Below are positions 1-9,118 of a stretch of DNA of 64,000 nucleotides, one piece after another. The stretch is from Mucilaginibacter pallidiroseus (lineage in GTDB: Bacteria; Bacteroidota; Bacteroidia; Sphingobacteriales; Sphingobacteriaceae), in assembly GCF_007846085.1 (NCBI RefSeq), contig NZ_VOEJ01000010.1, positions 87,268-151,267 on the forward strand. Direction: 5' to 3'. Position 1 is the stretch's first letter. The number at the start of each line of letters is the position of its first letter. Below the pieces are notes generated by a model, which was not told the origin of the DNA, searched no databases, and was given only the letters and a program-made list of their open reading frames with translations. A program made the position numbers and the translations under genes.

Positions 1-179
1 CGCTCAATCTCGTAGCTTAGTTCTGATTTTTTGGAAAGGATAAGAGTGTCAAAAGCAATACTGTATTCGCTTTGAGCTTTGTTTACGTAACTGCCTGAAA
101 AATCACTATTTGTTTGACTGTTACCACAGCCTGCGAATAGGAAACTTATTGCAAGAAAATAAATGATCGACGCTTTCAT
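1..179 (-). CDS. Putative lipoprotein of the ICE, C-terminus outside window
   Basis: The minus strand from the ATG at 177-179 stays open to the window edge, giving about 59 residues. The N-terminus reads MKASIIYFLAISFLFAGCGN, a hydrophobic signal segment followed by a lipobox-like FAGC, so the product is expected to be lipidated and exported. The rest (SQTNSDFSGSYVNKAQSEY...) matches no domain I can name. It starts 12 bp after the stop of traG on the same strand, so it is probably the next gene of the tra operon. Its function is unknown. The short open length and the lipobox are the only support. Confidence 0.6.
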   Translation of the reverse strand, partial: MKASIIYFLAISFLFAGCGNSQTNSDFSGSYVNKAQSEYSIAFDTLILSKKSELSYEIE

Positions 180-191
180 AATAATATTTGG

Positions 192-2681
192 TTAAGCTAC
201 TTTTTCAATTTCTTCCTGGACAATTGCTGCGATGCCGCGCTGAATGCTCCCATACTTTCTAGCATACTCTTGAACCCTTGCTTTTTCGGCTGATTCCGTT
301 GTATAAGTCCAGTACTCTTCACGGCTTACTTCTGTACGATACACTTTTGAGAGTTGACCATTGAGACTGATGAATACTTCCTTGTATTTGAATTTTTCAT
401 CGTTGTTGCGGTTCATGCTCATGATCAGCGCCGTCTCCTTATCCGTGATACCTAAGAGCTGCTGAATTTTAGGAAAGTCATTCTGGTATTTGCGCTGGTC
501 AAGGAGAATTTTGCAGTCACTGTTGTTGATGATGGCCTGTTTAACCACCGGAGAACTAATGATATCTTCAATATCCTGGGTAACCACCAAGGCTTCGCCA
601 AAATATTTACGGACCGTTTTAAATAAGTATTTGATGTACTCTGCCATGCCTTCACGCGCAATGGCTTTCCAGGCTTCCTCGATCAAAATCATCTTCCGGG
701 TAGCCTTGCTCAGTTTGCGCATTTTGGACACAAAGGTTTCCATTATAATCAGTGTAACCACCGGGAAAAGAATGGGATGATCTTTGATATTGTCTAATTC
801 GAAAACAATAAAACGACGGTGCAATAAGTCGAGGTTTTCCCTTGCATTTAAAAGGTAAGCATACTCACCACCTTTGTAATATGGCTTTAATACGAACAGC
901 ATGTTATCAATATCAAAACGCTCATCTTTGACTTTTGATTGTTTCATCGCCTCATAAAAGTCTCCCGCTAGAAATTCATAAAAGCTATTGAAGCAAGGAA
1001 ATGTATCAGGATTTGACTTAAGCTTTTCATAATAGTGGTACAAGGCGTCGGAAATTGCGATGTATTCCGAACGTTGAACACCTTCATCTTCTTTCTTCCA
1101 TAATGCAAGGATCATGGCCTTGATACTTTCTTTCTTTTCTGTATCCAGGTAGTCACCTTGAGCTATATAGAAGGGATTAAAGCTGATCGGGTTATCTTCT
1201 GAATAAGTGAAGTAGTAACCTCCGACGAATTCACACAATCCCTGGTAACTATGACCAACATCCACCAATACGATGTGAGCGCCCTGCTCAAAATAGCTTC
1301 GCAGCAAGTGATTAGTAAAGAATGATTTGCCGCTGCCGGATGGCCCTAAAATAAATTTATTCCGATTGGTCGTGACTCCCTTTTCCATCGGTTCATCACT
1401 GATATCCACATGAACCGGTTTACCTGATAACCGATCTCCTAAACGCAGACCGCACGGACTGATACTTGACTGGTAGTTGGTCTCTAAGTTGAGAAAGCAG
1501 GTAGCCTGTTCAACAAAGGTATCAAAGGTATCATTCATGGGGAATGTAGCTTCATTGCCTGGTAGTCCAGACCACCAGATCTGCGGTGCTCCGTCAGTTT
1601 CTTGCTTCGGTTGGGCATCCATTTGAGCTAAAGCCGAGCTCACCTTATTTTTAAGGTCTTTCAATTCTGCACGGTCATCAGTCCAGGCCATAACGTTGAA
1701 GTGTGCTTTTACCGGTAAACGCTGGTGGCTGATCGCTTCATTCAAAAATTCGTGGGTAGCATCGCGGCTGATCGCATTTTCCCGAGAATAAGCCGATAAG
1801 GATTGTAAGCGGAGTTTTTTGGCTTCCAGCTTCTTTAACGTTAGTGTGCTGTCTTCAATAAAAATAAACTGATTGTAAACATGGTTACACCTCAATAAGG
1901 TTCCTATAGGTGAAGCAAAGCCGGTGCTGAATTTGGTTTTATCCGTGCTGTACTTGTCAAAGGTGATCCTCGGCCCACAGAGCGGCGGCAGGTCTTCCGC
2001 ATCACTCAGGGTGAATAGCTGGCAGTAATCACCGCCAATGCGCAATTCCTCCTGAATATGAATGTCTTTTAAAACGGTGGTGCTGTTCTTATTAAGCAAG
2101 AAACAATATTGCTCCAGAACACCGGCTGTCGTTTGTGTACCAGCCAGCCCGTCATCGCCTATGCGTTGCAGTGAAATTAAGCCACTATCTTCAAGTACTT
2201 TAACAAACTGTCCGGCATTGTCTAAAAAGTCTCGAAACAACTCTTCGGAAGTAGTCTGATTAGGAACTATCCGCTTACGCATCAGCGTACTGACCGCACT
2301 GGTGTAAGGTTTGAACTTTTCTGGCTTCTTAGTCAGAAATATATGGCAGTGATGATGTAAAAAGGGCCGCTCATGAAAATGCTTTTCGCTCGAATGAGAT
2401 AGAAAGGTTTTTACCTGAGTTTCACCGTTGACCTGAAAGCGCGCTCCATATCGTTCGCTTAAGAACCAATCTTGTTTATGAAAGATACAATTCTTTGGGA
2501 GCAGCTTTAACGCTTTGATCCAGGTTTCATGAAAGCTATGATACTCGTCATTGGACAAAGTAAATATCTCTGGCAGTGTGACCTCATATCCAATCGTAAG
2601 GTCGCCCTGTGCGGAAAGCATACAGTCATGCTGAACCTTGTAAACAGGAAACACCTGCTCTGCTTTACTATGTGATCTCAT
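192..2681 (-). CDS. traG: TraG-family conjugation ATPase (VirB4-like)
   Basis: This 829-aa protein is the VirB4-type ATPase that powers assembly and substrate transfer of the Bacteroidetes conjugation channel at the inner membrane. A Walker A motif (GPSGSGKSFF) lies near residue 446 and a Walker B-like segment (MILIEEAWKA) near residue 664. The N-terminal 430 residues form the usual VirB4 interaction region. The length fits the Bacteroides conjugative transposon TraG family. The start overlaps the stop of the traF-like gene by 4 bp, which indicates translational coupling in a leftward tra operon. I see no damage in the reading frame. Family assignment is firm; the direct function is inferred from the family. 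Confidence 0.93.
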   Translation of the reverse strand: MRSHSKAEQVFPVYKVQHDCMLSAQGDLTIGYEVTLPEIFTLSNDEYHSFHETWIKALKLLPKNCIFHKQDWFLSERYGARFQVNGETQVKTFLSHSSEKHFHERPFLHHHCHIFLTKKPEKFKPYTSAVSTLMRKRIVPNQTTSEELFRDFLDNAGQFVKVLEDSGLISLQRIGDDGLAGTQTTAGVLEQYCFLLNKNSTTVLKDIHIQEELRIGGDYCQLFTLSDAEDLPPLCGPRITFDKYSTDKTKFSTGFASPIGTLLRCNHVYNQFIFIEDSTLTLKKLEAKKLRLQSLSAYSRENAISRDATHEFLNEAISHQRLPVKAHFNVMAWTDDRAELKDLKNKVSSALAQMDAQPKQETDGAPQIWWSGLPGNEATFPMNDTFDTFVEQATCFLNLETNYQSSISPCGLRLGDRLSGKPVHVDISDEPMEKGVTTNRNKFILGPSGSGKSFFTNHLLRSYFEQGAHIVLVDVGHSYQGLCEFVGGYYFTYSEDNPISFNPFYIAQGDYLDTEKKESIKAMILALWKKEDEGVQRSEYIAISDALYHYYEKLKSNPDTFPCFNSFYEFLAGDFYEAMKQSKVKDERFDIDNMLFVLKPYYKGGEYAYLLNARENLDLLHRRFIVFELDNIKDHPILFPVVTLIIMETFVSKMRKLSKATRKMILIEEAWKAIAREGMAEYIKYLFKTVRKYFGEALVVTQDIEDIISSPVVKQAIINNSDCKILLDQRKYQNDFPKIQQLLGITDKETALIMSMNRNNDEKFKYKEVFISLNGQLSKVYRTEVSREEYWTYTTESAEKARVQEYARKYGSIQRGIAAIVQEEIEKVA

Positions 2682-3010
2682 GATGTTCGTTTTAATCGTA
2701 AAAAAACTTGACGCGTTTTAAACTGAAGGTATTTTGGCAGGTAACGCTTTGCCGATCTCTTCATCAAACCATGCTGACCATATTTATGGCTTAGCTTAAA
2801 TACCTGATAGAAAAGCAGACTTCCAAGCGCACCGATCATGATGACACAAAACGTCACCGGGACACCTACCAGGTACATGATCGCAAACCCGACAAGTAAA
2901 AGAACAAGCCCGCCAGCTAGGTAGCCAATGTATTGTGCTTTCAGCCCTTTAAATTCTATCGGCTTATTAATCCCCTTATTAATATGATATAGTGCCATGG
3001 TAATTCGCAT
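2678..3010 (-). CDS. traF: TraF-like conjugation membrane protein (DUF4133 type)
   Basis: A 110-aa protein beginning MRITMALYHINKGINKPIEF, followed by two closely spaced hydrophobic segments (about residues 28-68). This matches the small DUF4133/TraF proteins of Bacteroidetes conjugative elements, which resemble VirB3 and sit in the inner membrane beside the VirB4-like ATPase. It overlaps traG by 4 bp downstream and shares one base with traE upstream. An internal start (MALYHINKG) is also possible. The position between traE and traG is the canonical order and supports the call. Confidence 0.87.
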   Translation of the reverse strand: MRITMALYHINKGINKPIEFKGLKAQYIGYLAGGLVLLLVGFAIMYLVGVPVTFCVIMIGALGSLLFYQVFKLSHKYGQHGLMKRSAKRYLPKYLQFKTRQVFLRLKRTS

Positions 3011-3348
3011 TAAACACCAAAAAAAGATTTGAGTACGGTAGCAACAACCACGAGAAAGATGCAGCTTCCAAACCAGCTGGACGCCACTTTCCCGGTATCG
3101 TGTTCCCCGTCATTCCACTTCTTATAGACCTTTATCGCACCGACCAAACCCACCAAGGCACCGATAGCATACATTAAAGTGGTCCCGGTGGTGAAATAGC
3201 TTTTAACCTGCGTTGTTGCTTCCTGGATACCTGCATTGCCGTCTTGTGCATATAAGCTAAAGCTGATCAGTATCAATGTCAACATTCCGCAGATCGTTTT
3301 TAATACATGTTTTACGCTGTATGCTCTTTTTACTTGTTGTGTTTTCAT
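3010..3348 (-). CDS. traE: TraE-like conjugation protein (DUF4134 type, VirB2-like)
   Basis: This 112-aa protein has a signal or anchor segment (about residues 15-35), an alanine-rich mature start (QDGNAGIQEATTQVKSYF) and two further hydrophobic helices separated by a short lysine-rich loop (KVYKKWNDGEHDTGK). This is the layout of the DUF4134/TraE family, thought to be the pilin-like VirB2 counterpart of Bacteroidetes conjugation systems. It directly precedes traF and traG in the same leftward operon. The pilin role is inferred from the family. Confidence 0.87.
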   Translation of the reverse strand: MKTQQVKRAYSVKHVLKTICGMLTLILISFSLYAQDGNAGIQEATTQVKSYFTTGTTLMYAIGALVGLVGAIKVYKKWNDGEHDTGKVASSWFGSCIFLVVVATVLKSFFGV

Positions 3349-3383
3349 GATAACCGATTTTTAAGATTTATATAAATGATTAA

Positions 3384-3911
3384 TTAATTCCATTTTGGTA
3401 ATTCATCCGCGGTAAGATCAAATAGTAAATTCTCAGCGGACTGGCTGATCACATGAGTGGTAACCTTGGAAAAATCTATTTCTGCCTGATACGGCTGAAA
3501 TGATCCTATAAGTATTTTTAGCAAAGAGAGGAACTCGGATTTATTGTCTACATCCTTAAAAGCTGCAATAAGATTATCAGTTTCGCCAATCAGTTGCGCT
3601 TCCGGAATTGTAATGTTGTTGTTTGAATCGGTTAAATCGCCAGTTGAATCCAGGCTTTCATTTAATTCCTCGTCGGCGAATTGTAGTTCCTGTTCCTCTA
3701 CAATACGCACATGCTTGTCCGGACGGGCGGCACCCATCAGTTCCGTAGGTGAAATGGAGCCGCCTTGCGACATTACCGCGCTTTGCTGTTTTGATGTGAA
3801 GAGATTTGAGATCTCGCGCTGATAGTAACGCAGAAGTACATACAGGTAGTAGGTTACACTGATGATAGCGATGGCCGCAAAATACTGCTGCCAGGAAATT
3901 GATGACAACAT
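3384..3911 (-). CDS. Unrecognised single-pass membrane protein at head of tra operon
   Basis: A 175-aa protein with one N-terminal membrane segment (about residues 9-27, FAAIAIISVTYYLYVLL). An acidic, Asn/Ser-rich linker follows, then a helical C-terminal region (residues 105-175). I recognise no domain. It is the first gene of the leftward run continuing into traE, traF and traG. Its start codon lies 70 bp from a 32-bp repeat that also precedes the mob-side operon, so it is probably transcribed from a promoter there. A role in the conjugation apparatus is inferred from position only. Confidence 0.75.
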   Translation of the reverse strand: MLSSISWQQYFAAIAIISVTYYLYVLLRYYQREISNLFTSKQQSAVMSQGGSISPTELMGAARPDKHVRIVEEQELQFADEELNESLDSTGDLTDSNNNITIPEAQLIGETDNLIAAFKDVDNKSEFLSLLKILIGSFQPYQAEIDFSKVTTHVISQSAENLLFDLTADELPKWN

Positions 3912-3980
3912 ACCGCTTTGTTTTAAAGATCATCTGCACCATGCAGCGATCCCTGAAACAAAGGTTGGGCTATCTCCAAA

Positions 3981-4012
3981 AAATTTATCACACCTCATGT
4001 ACAAGGTAGGAT
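3981..4012. repeat. 32-bp direct repeat, copy 1 (upstream of tra operon)
   Basis: A 32-base segment is identical to 9487-9518 and in the same orientation. It includes the core TATCACACCTCATGTACAAG. This copy lies about 70 bp upstream of the start at 3911. Both copies precede leftward ICE operons, so a shared promoter or operator is the simplest reading. Read on the minus strand, a TTG and a T-rich block about 20 bp later weakly resemble a Bacteroidetes promoter. Confidence 0.85.
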
Positions 4013-4054
4013 AAATTTTTTTTAATTAACTAATAATCAGACATCTATAAATGA

Positions 4055-4921
4055 TTAAAATTTCAGCTTTTGTTGAACTGAGCCATCTTCATCAAGTTTT
4101 TGGTCGATTTTTCGCAGCAGCGACAACTTCAATTTATCTAACAACAATGTACGATCCTTCTTTCGCCTGGTGATGTCGGTATATTTATGGTAATACTGGC
4201 CCAAATCAATGTGAAAAACGGTTTGAAAGAAACTAACCACCGATTTAATTTCTGCATTGCCGTTATTAAAAGCACCTGCTGCAACCAACGCATAGATCAG
4301 CTCGATAAGATCCGTTTTGCTAAAAGTCCAGGTGAGGGGTAATTCGATGCTCATTTCAGGTGGACGCTCATCATGATTGTTGATTTTCTGCAATTCGATA
4401 TTCAGGAAGTCCTGGTATTTTTCATTAGCAATGATGTTGGCGAGCTTATAGTCATGGCTGGTTGAGTAAACCTCATCTTCTTCAAACTTCTCCAGTTCCA
4501 CATGTACATCGAATCCACCACGTGTAAAGTAAACCTGGTCCATTTGGGTTGAGCCGGACCGGTAATATTGATAAAAGGCAGCGTTGTGGTCGAAGTATCG
4601 TTTAAGATCTGCTAGTTCGGAGTTGATGTATTCTTTCAGATGATCCTCGGCACCTGTCGGCCTCTTCATCAAAAAGTTGTAGACACTGATAAAATAGATG
4701 TATTTGCTGTAAAACATCGGCTTTACTTCTTTGAAAAAGTGGATCTCGTCGTCAACGCTTTCGAAAGAGTAACTGGAAATATAGCTTTTCAGCTTTGCCA
4801 TCGCCTTTTTGCAAAGTATGATCGAGGCTTTGTATTGTTCGGCCAGAGGTTCGCCGTTCGTAGAAATTTCGTTTAATTGATTTTCTAAAGCACTATAGAA
4901 GCGTTCGGTGATGGTGCGCAT
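4055..4921 (-). CDS. rteC: RteC-like regulator of ICE excision and transfer
   Basis: This is a RteC-family protein. In CTnDOT-type elements RteC activates the excision operon. The family segment QYYRSGSTQMDQVYFTRG is present about midway, and the C-terminal half (FSKTDLIELIYALVAAGAF followed by FFQTVFHIDLGQYYH) fits the helical part of the family. I chose the ATG at 4921 (MRTITERFYSALENQ) because it begins the family-like sequence. An in-frame ATG at 4963 would add 14 residues. It lies alone between the coupling ATPase and the tra operon. Its target promoter is not identifiable here; the two 32-bp repeats are candidates. Confidence 0.83.
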   Translation of the reverse strand: MRTITERFYSALENQLNEISTNGEPLAEQYKASIILCKKAMAKLKSYISSYSFESVDDEIHFFKEVKPMFYSKYIYFISVYNFLMKRPTGAEDHLKEYINSELADLKRYFDHNAAFYQYYRSGSTQMDQVYFTRGGFDVHVELEKFEEDEVYSTSHDYKLANIIANEKYQDFLNIELQKINNHDERPPEMSIELPLTWTFSKTDLIELIYALVAAGAFNNGNAEIKSVVSFFQTVFHIDLGQYYHKYTDITRRKKDRTLLLDKLKLSLLRKIDQKLDEDGSVQQKLKF

Positions 4922-5048
4922 ATAAGTAAGGATAAGGCTATTAGGGTATTTCTTATTACGCAAAATAAGAATAGCGTGTTACAACACGCTATTCAAAAAA
5001 GTTCATATTAAATCAATATTACGTTAATATGACGTTTGGTGTTATTTC

Positions 5049-6983
5049 TTAAGAGTTAACAATCACACTTTGTACAATTACCTTAATGTCGTCTTTTATT
5101 TGCTGATAATTTTGAAGAATAGTAGCTTGATCAATATTCCTTACACTGGGAATAGTTTTGTATGCCAATTCCTCTTTGTTGAGTGCCAAGTGGTCATTTT
5201 GTATCTCGTTATGAAATACTTTTAATTCAATCTTATTGGTTGGATCATCAGACACCATGCCCACAAATTCACCTGAAGAAAGTCCGGCAATCTTAGAAGC
5301 GGGAATTGCGAAATCCAGTTGTGTTGATCTGCTGATCGAAGTGTCCTGGCTGTTGATGGATACACTTTCTTTTTGTTGATTGATCTTGCCAAAACGTTCG
5401 GAAAGTTGTTTTGCTGTATCTCCTGTGACCTGACCGCAAACGATGTTGCCAACAATGTTCATGATAACTTCAGCCTGGTCGCGTCCATAATCTTTTTTTA
5501 ACTGGCTGTAATCCTGAACGGCAAGTGTAACCGCTACCTTGTTCGACCTGGCCGTGGCGATGAGATGATCAATTCCGTTGAAATAGATCGTTGGAAATTC
5601 ATCAAAGATCATACTGCACTTTTGCCTGTTCTTTTGGTTGACCAGCTTATTGATCCGATTAATGTATAGAGACAGCACAGCGCCGTTTACCTGCGACTTT
5701 TGCGGGTTGTTAGCCAGGCAAACGATCTTCGGTTCGTCTGGGTTGTTGATGTCAAAAGAGAAATCATCGCCGCTCAATACGTAATAAAGCTGTGGTGAAG
5801 ACAATCGGGCTAAGCTGATCTTGGCGCTTGCGACCTGGCCTTCCAACTGTTCAAAAGCCTCATTTTGCCAGGCAGAAATAAATGGATTGATCAGGACTTC
5901 AATTTCGGGCTCCTGCAACAACACTTCGAATAAATCTTTATAATCCACCTGTGCCAGCTCAATAACGTGTGGCAAAGTACAAAAGCGCCCGTCCTGGTAC
6001 TTTCTTAAAAACCACATGATCGCGGTAATAAAATTAATGGGCGACTCGACAAAGAAATCCCCTTGTTTTTTGATCCACTCCCGATTTAACCCGAGCATAA
6101 TCGTTCTGCTGGCATCGATAGCATCCGTGATATCCAGCATGGTTTCCGGCTCTAATGGGTTAGCACGGTGCATTATCTGTTCCAAATTGATGACGTAGAA
6201 GGTCGGCCTGACCTTATATAAGTGCCCGTATTTCAGCAATGCGTTATAAGCAATCTTGGTGAGATCGTCGTATTTAAAGTCATAGATCAGCATAGAGAAT
6301 CCTTTACTGATATGCTGGGTGATGATGTGACGGATAACGAAATAGGATTTACCGGAGCCAGGACTACCGCCGATAAGTGTGCCTCTAAAGGGGTTAATAA
6401 TATTGATCCAGCTGTTACGCACCTTTCCTTTGTAATGATAAACCGCAGGCAGGTTGATCGAGTATTCGTGATCCAAATAGCGTTCTTCCTGGGGAAATGA
6501 TTCGTTGGCTTTATTAAAAATGTCATTAGCCAGCTTAAGCTTTAAAATTCTAAATAACGCACTTATCCCTGATAACATAAACAGGTAGCCAAACGAAGTA
6601 ATGCTGATATAAAGCAGTGCCCTCACAGCGAATGAGTAGTGTGCCTTTAAAAATACCGCACTCAAAAAATAAAGCAGCAAACCGATCACGGCAAAAGCCA
6701 AGGCGCTACGGGCTTTGATCTTCTCATCCTTTTTACCTTTAGTACCCAATAATGAAATCATCAGCGTGATCAAAGCGGCCAGCTTAGCCAGCATAGTACT
6801 TTTGAAAATGGCCATTTTGGAGACTGGAAGTAAGATACTGTCTACAATAGATTGGGTTAAACCCCATTGCTGAAATGCACTATAGCATGTCAGGTAGAAA
6901 TGAAGGAACAATATGGCCAGGCTGATAAACCGGGTAAAGTCAATGATCCTTCTTAATGCTTGTTCATTTTCACCTGTTTGCAT
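5049..6983 (-). CDS. mobC: Type IV coupling ATPase (VirD4/TraG-like, MobC of Bacteroidetes)
   Basis: A 644-aa coupling protein that brings the relaxase-DNA complex to the conjugation channel. Several N-terminal membrane segments (about residues 15-145) anchor it in the inner membrane. A Walker A (GGSPGSGKSYF) follows near residue 206 and a Walker B (CSMIFDEFP) near residue 456. The segment VTLAVQDYSQLKKDYGRDQA is typical of the TraD/VirD4 group. It starts 11 bp after the relaxase stop on the same strand, giving the mobA-mobB-mobC order common in Bacteroidetes elements. Family assignment is strong. Confidence 0.92.
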   Translation of the reverse strand: MQTGENEQALRRIIDFTRFISLAILFLHFYLTCYSAFQQWGLTQSIVDSILLPVSKMAIFKSTMLAKLAALITLMISLLGTKGKKDEKIKARSALAFAVIGLLLYFLSAVFLKAHYSFAVRALLYISITSFGYLFMLSGISALFRILKLKLANDIFNKANESFPQEERYLDHEYSINLPAVYHYKGKVRNSWINIINPFRGTLIGGSPGSGKSYFVIRHIITQHISKGFSMLIYDFKYDDLTKIAYNALLKYGHLYKVRPTFYVINLEQIMHRANPLEPETMLDITDAIDASRTIMLGLNREWIKKQGDFFVESPINFITAIMWFLRKYQDGRFCTLPHVIELAQVDYKDLFEVLLQEPEIEVLINPFISAWQNEAFEQLEGQVASAKISLARLSSPQLYYVLSGDDFSFDINNPDEPKIVCLANNPQKSQVNGAVLSLYINRINKLVNQKNRQKCSMIFDEFPTIYFNGIDHLIATARSNKVAVTLAVQDYSQLKKDYGRDQAEVIMNIVGNIVCGQVTGDTAKQLSERFGKINQQKESVSINSQDTSISRSTQLDFAIPASKIAGLSSGEFVGMVSDDPTNKIELKVFHNEIQNDHLALNKEELAYKTIPSVRNIDQATILQNYQQIKDDIKVIVQSVIVNS

Positions 6984-6994
6984 GATTGAAATTT

Positions 6995-8245
6995 TTAAAG
7001 TGAATGTCCTCTGCGTTTTTTCTTACGCTTTTTTTGCTGAAGCCTGCCGATCGCAGCCATATCTTGCCTTTCCTCCTGGTAAAGTGCATCTATGATGGAC
7101 CTGCCTTCCAATTGCTGATCGGCATAAATATTTGAAGTATTTATGTTAGTATGGTTAACTGGAGAGCCCGTCCGCTGAAGTTCCTCACCCGAAACAACTG
7201 ATTGGGAAAAGTATTGGGATAGGCTGTTAGCGCTATAGCTCTTTCCTAAATCGCTGCCGTTAAACACTGCTTTAGCGTGATGGTCGACAAACGTAACACC
7301 GTACATTCTGCCTTCGTCGCTGTGTCTGAATATCGCATCTATCTTTTGTGCCTTAAGTTTGAGCTGAAATTCTTTTGTGCTAACTGAACTGGTAAGGACG
7401 GTATCGACCTTGCTTTTCAGTTGTTCCTTCAATGTTTTCCGCAACACTTCATTCAGGGTAAATCGATTCTCAAGGGTTTTTAATGTTGGCTTCCCGTAGA
7501 TACTGCTTGCTTTGATTGGCACGCCGATTTTGCCGCCGTTATGATCCAAAGCCCAGTACACTAAACCATTTTTCTCAAACATCCTGGATTCTTTTGAGCC
7601 TCTGTCAGCATCTACGTTAAATCCATTTAATACCGCATTCAATTCAGGCAAACTTGTAAACTTATAGTTTCGCAACACCTCGTTAACTACATTGGTAATC
7701 GCTCGTTTAGTTTCTGATTTGCCATAGGCGACCTGTTCCAATTTTAAAGAAGAAATAAGCCCCTGACCCTTTGTTTGCTCTTCTGCCTTCACCAACCCAA
7801 AATGCTGTTCGACTTGCTTTCGTGATTGCTCTGATGCTTTATTTGCCAGCAAATGAAAACTGATCCGGTTACCATCCGGCTTTATGTTCGTCGAAATGAT
7901 ATGAAGGTGCGGATGACCGGCATCTTGGTGCTGATAAACGAGGTAGGGTTGCGCACCAAATCCTAAACCTTCCATGTACGCATCGGCTATTTGCTGAAGG
8001 GTAACCTTATCTAAATTTTCACCAACTGCAAAGTTCAGCGAGACATGCAGGGCGTTGACCTGGGTACGCTCATTCCGTTTGGTCAGGTCTGTTAACCGTT
8101 CCAACTTGTTACTAAAAGTAAGTTCATGCGGTTCCTTCAAATAGCCCTGTGCAAGGAGCAATTCAGCCTTTCCCAAACGAACTTTATGTTCGTTATAATT
8201 TATTGCACCGAGGATGCTTCGTCCGGTTTTAATTTTTGCGACCAT
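6995..8245 (-). CDS. mobB: Relaxase/mobilisation nuclease (MobB type)
   Basis: A 416-aa HUH relaxase that should nick oriT and stay covalently attached to the transferred strand. The metal-binding motif is visible as H111, H113 and H115 in AGHPHLHIISTNI. The N-terminus MVAKIKTGRSILGAINYNEHK carries Tyr17, a candidate nicking tyrosine. The C-terminus ends in a strongly basic tail (QQKKRKKKRRGHSL). Its start overlaps the upstream accessory gene by 46 bp, a usual arrangement in Bacteroidetes mob operons. No frame damage is visible. Confidence 0.92.
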   Translation of the reverse strand: MVAKIKTGRSILGAINYNEHKVRLGKAELLLAQGYLKEPHELTFSNKLERLTDLTKRNERTQVNALHVSLNFAVGENLDKVTLQQIADAYMEGLGFGAQPYLVYQHQDAGHPHLHIISTNIKPDGNRISFHLLANKASEQSRKQVEQHFGLVKAEEQTKGQGLISSLKLEQVAYGKSETKRAITNVVNEVLRNYKFTSLPELNAVLNGFNVDADRGSKESRMFEKNGLVYWALDHNGGKIGVPIKASSIYGKPTLKTLENRFTLNEVLRKTLKEQLKSKVDTVLTSSVSTKEFQLKLKAQKIDAIFRHSDEGRMYGVTFVDHHAKAVFNGSDLGKSYSANSLSQYFSQSVVSGEELQRTGSPVNHTNINTSNIYADQQLEGRSIIDALYQEERQDMAAIGRLQQKKRKKKRRGHSL

Positions 8246-8622
8246 AACTCTGAAAAGCTTTGCATCCGGTCTTTGATCTGGGCAATAGCCGGGTCTACTT
8301 TAGTTCCGATAATCGACATCAATGACAGCCACAAACGATTGTCTGCGGAGCCATGCGCAGCGTTGATCTGACGTACAGCCTGGTTTAAATTATTGCCAAT
8401 GGCATTGAGTTCACGGCGCAGCAAGGAGAGCTCTTCCAGCATCTCATCCATGGACTTGTCACGATAATTTACCGTGATCGGTTTTTCTAAAAGAACACTC
8501 CTAATGTATTCGCTCATTTTGCGAAAGCGTGTCTTTTTAAACCGCCGGTCAATTAGCAAAAACTCACCTGGTTTGAACCTCGTGGTGATCTTTCGCTCAC
8601 GGTTTTCTTCCTCATTTTCCAT
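8200..8622 (-). CDS. mobA: Relaxosome accessory protein (MobA/MobC-type, ribbon-helix-helix)
   Basis: A small basic protein with the pattern of mobilisation accessory proteins: a short strand (ITTRFKPGEFLLID), a helix-rich DNA-binding region (MSEYIRSVLLEKPITV) and the family-like segment LRRELNAIGNNLNQAVRQIN. It should bind oriT and recruit the relaxase. I use the ATG at 8622 (MENEEENRERK). An earlier in-frame start at 8667 would run through repeats that look like noncoding oriT DNA. It overlaps the relaxase gene by 46 bp. Confidence 0.87.
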   Translation of the reverse strand: MENEEENRERKITTRFKPGEFLLIDRRFKKTRFRKMSEYIRSVLLEKPITVNYRDKSMDEMLEELSLLRRELNAIGNNLNQAVRQINAAHGSADNRLWLSLMSIIGTKVDPAIAQIKDRMQSFSELWSQKLKPDEASSVQ

Positions 8623-8694
8623 ACCTTCTGTCTCTTTAAAAATCCGACTTCGGAGGGTTTTTACCATGCTCCCGGACTGACTTCGGAAGGGAGG

Positions 8695-8729
8695 GCAAGA
8701 TCCGTTTGTCCGACAAACGTTTATCTTGC
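8695..8729. other. Candidate oriT hairpin upstream of mob operon
   Basis: A nested inverted repeat. The outer arms GCAAGAT (8695-8701) and ATCTTGC (8723-8729) flank the inner arms CGTTTGTC (8703-8710) and GACAAACG (8712-8719) around a single base. Two direct copies of GACTTCGGA lie nearby at about 8645 and 8680. The site is 73 bp upstream of the chosen mobA start, where oriT of such elements usually lies. The nick site itself is not assignable. Confidence 0.5.
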
Positions 8730-8797
8730 TGATTGCTCAAAAATGCAATCTCGTCCTTTGCAAAGTCCTCGATTTTGATTTGTTCAACGTCATTAAC

Positions 8798-9118
8798 CTA
8801 AAACGATTCACTGTAAAATGGAGACTGCCTAAACCTGCGTTTCACATTTTGCCGATGGTTGTAAATCCATTCAGCAGCACATACCTTCCAATTGTAAATT
8901 GTAGCGCCGGTCGGCGTCTTCCACCCGCGACCGTCATGCTCATTGAAGAACTCGTTAGCCATTTCTCCTTCGCCTTTTTGGTCAAAGTAAATCATCAAAA
9001 CCTCCTTGTCGGGAGGCATGGTAGTTCCCATGCCATCGTGAATTTGCAGGGTATGTTTACTGCTTTTCCTGACCTCATTCAGCAGCCTCGGCACGGTGCG
9101 TTTAGCCTTGCGTTTCAT
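8798..9118 (-). CDS. Small basic ICE protein, unrecognised
   Basis: A 106-aa protein starting MKRKAKRTVPRLLNEVRKSS. It has a hydrophobic strand (KEVLMIYFDQKG) and a C-terminal part (GATIYNWKVCAAEWIYNHRQ) like small proteins found beside mob genes in Bacteroidetes elements. I cannot give it a function. It overlaps the upstream HTH gene by 4 bp, so the two are translationally coupled. An overlapping plus-strand frame here (8726-9133) was judged a shadow because this overlap and the basic composition favour the minus strand. Confidence 0.7.
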   Translation of the reverse strand: MKRKAKRTVPRLLNEVRKSSKHTLQIHDGMGTTMPPDKEVLMIYFDQKGEGEMANEFFNEHDGRGWKTPTGATIYNWKVCAAEWIYNHRQNVKRRFRQSPFYSESF

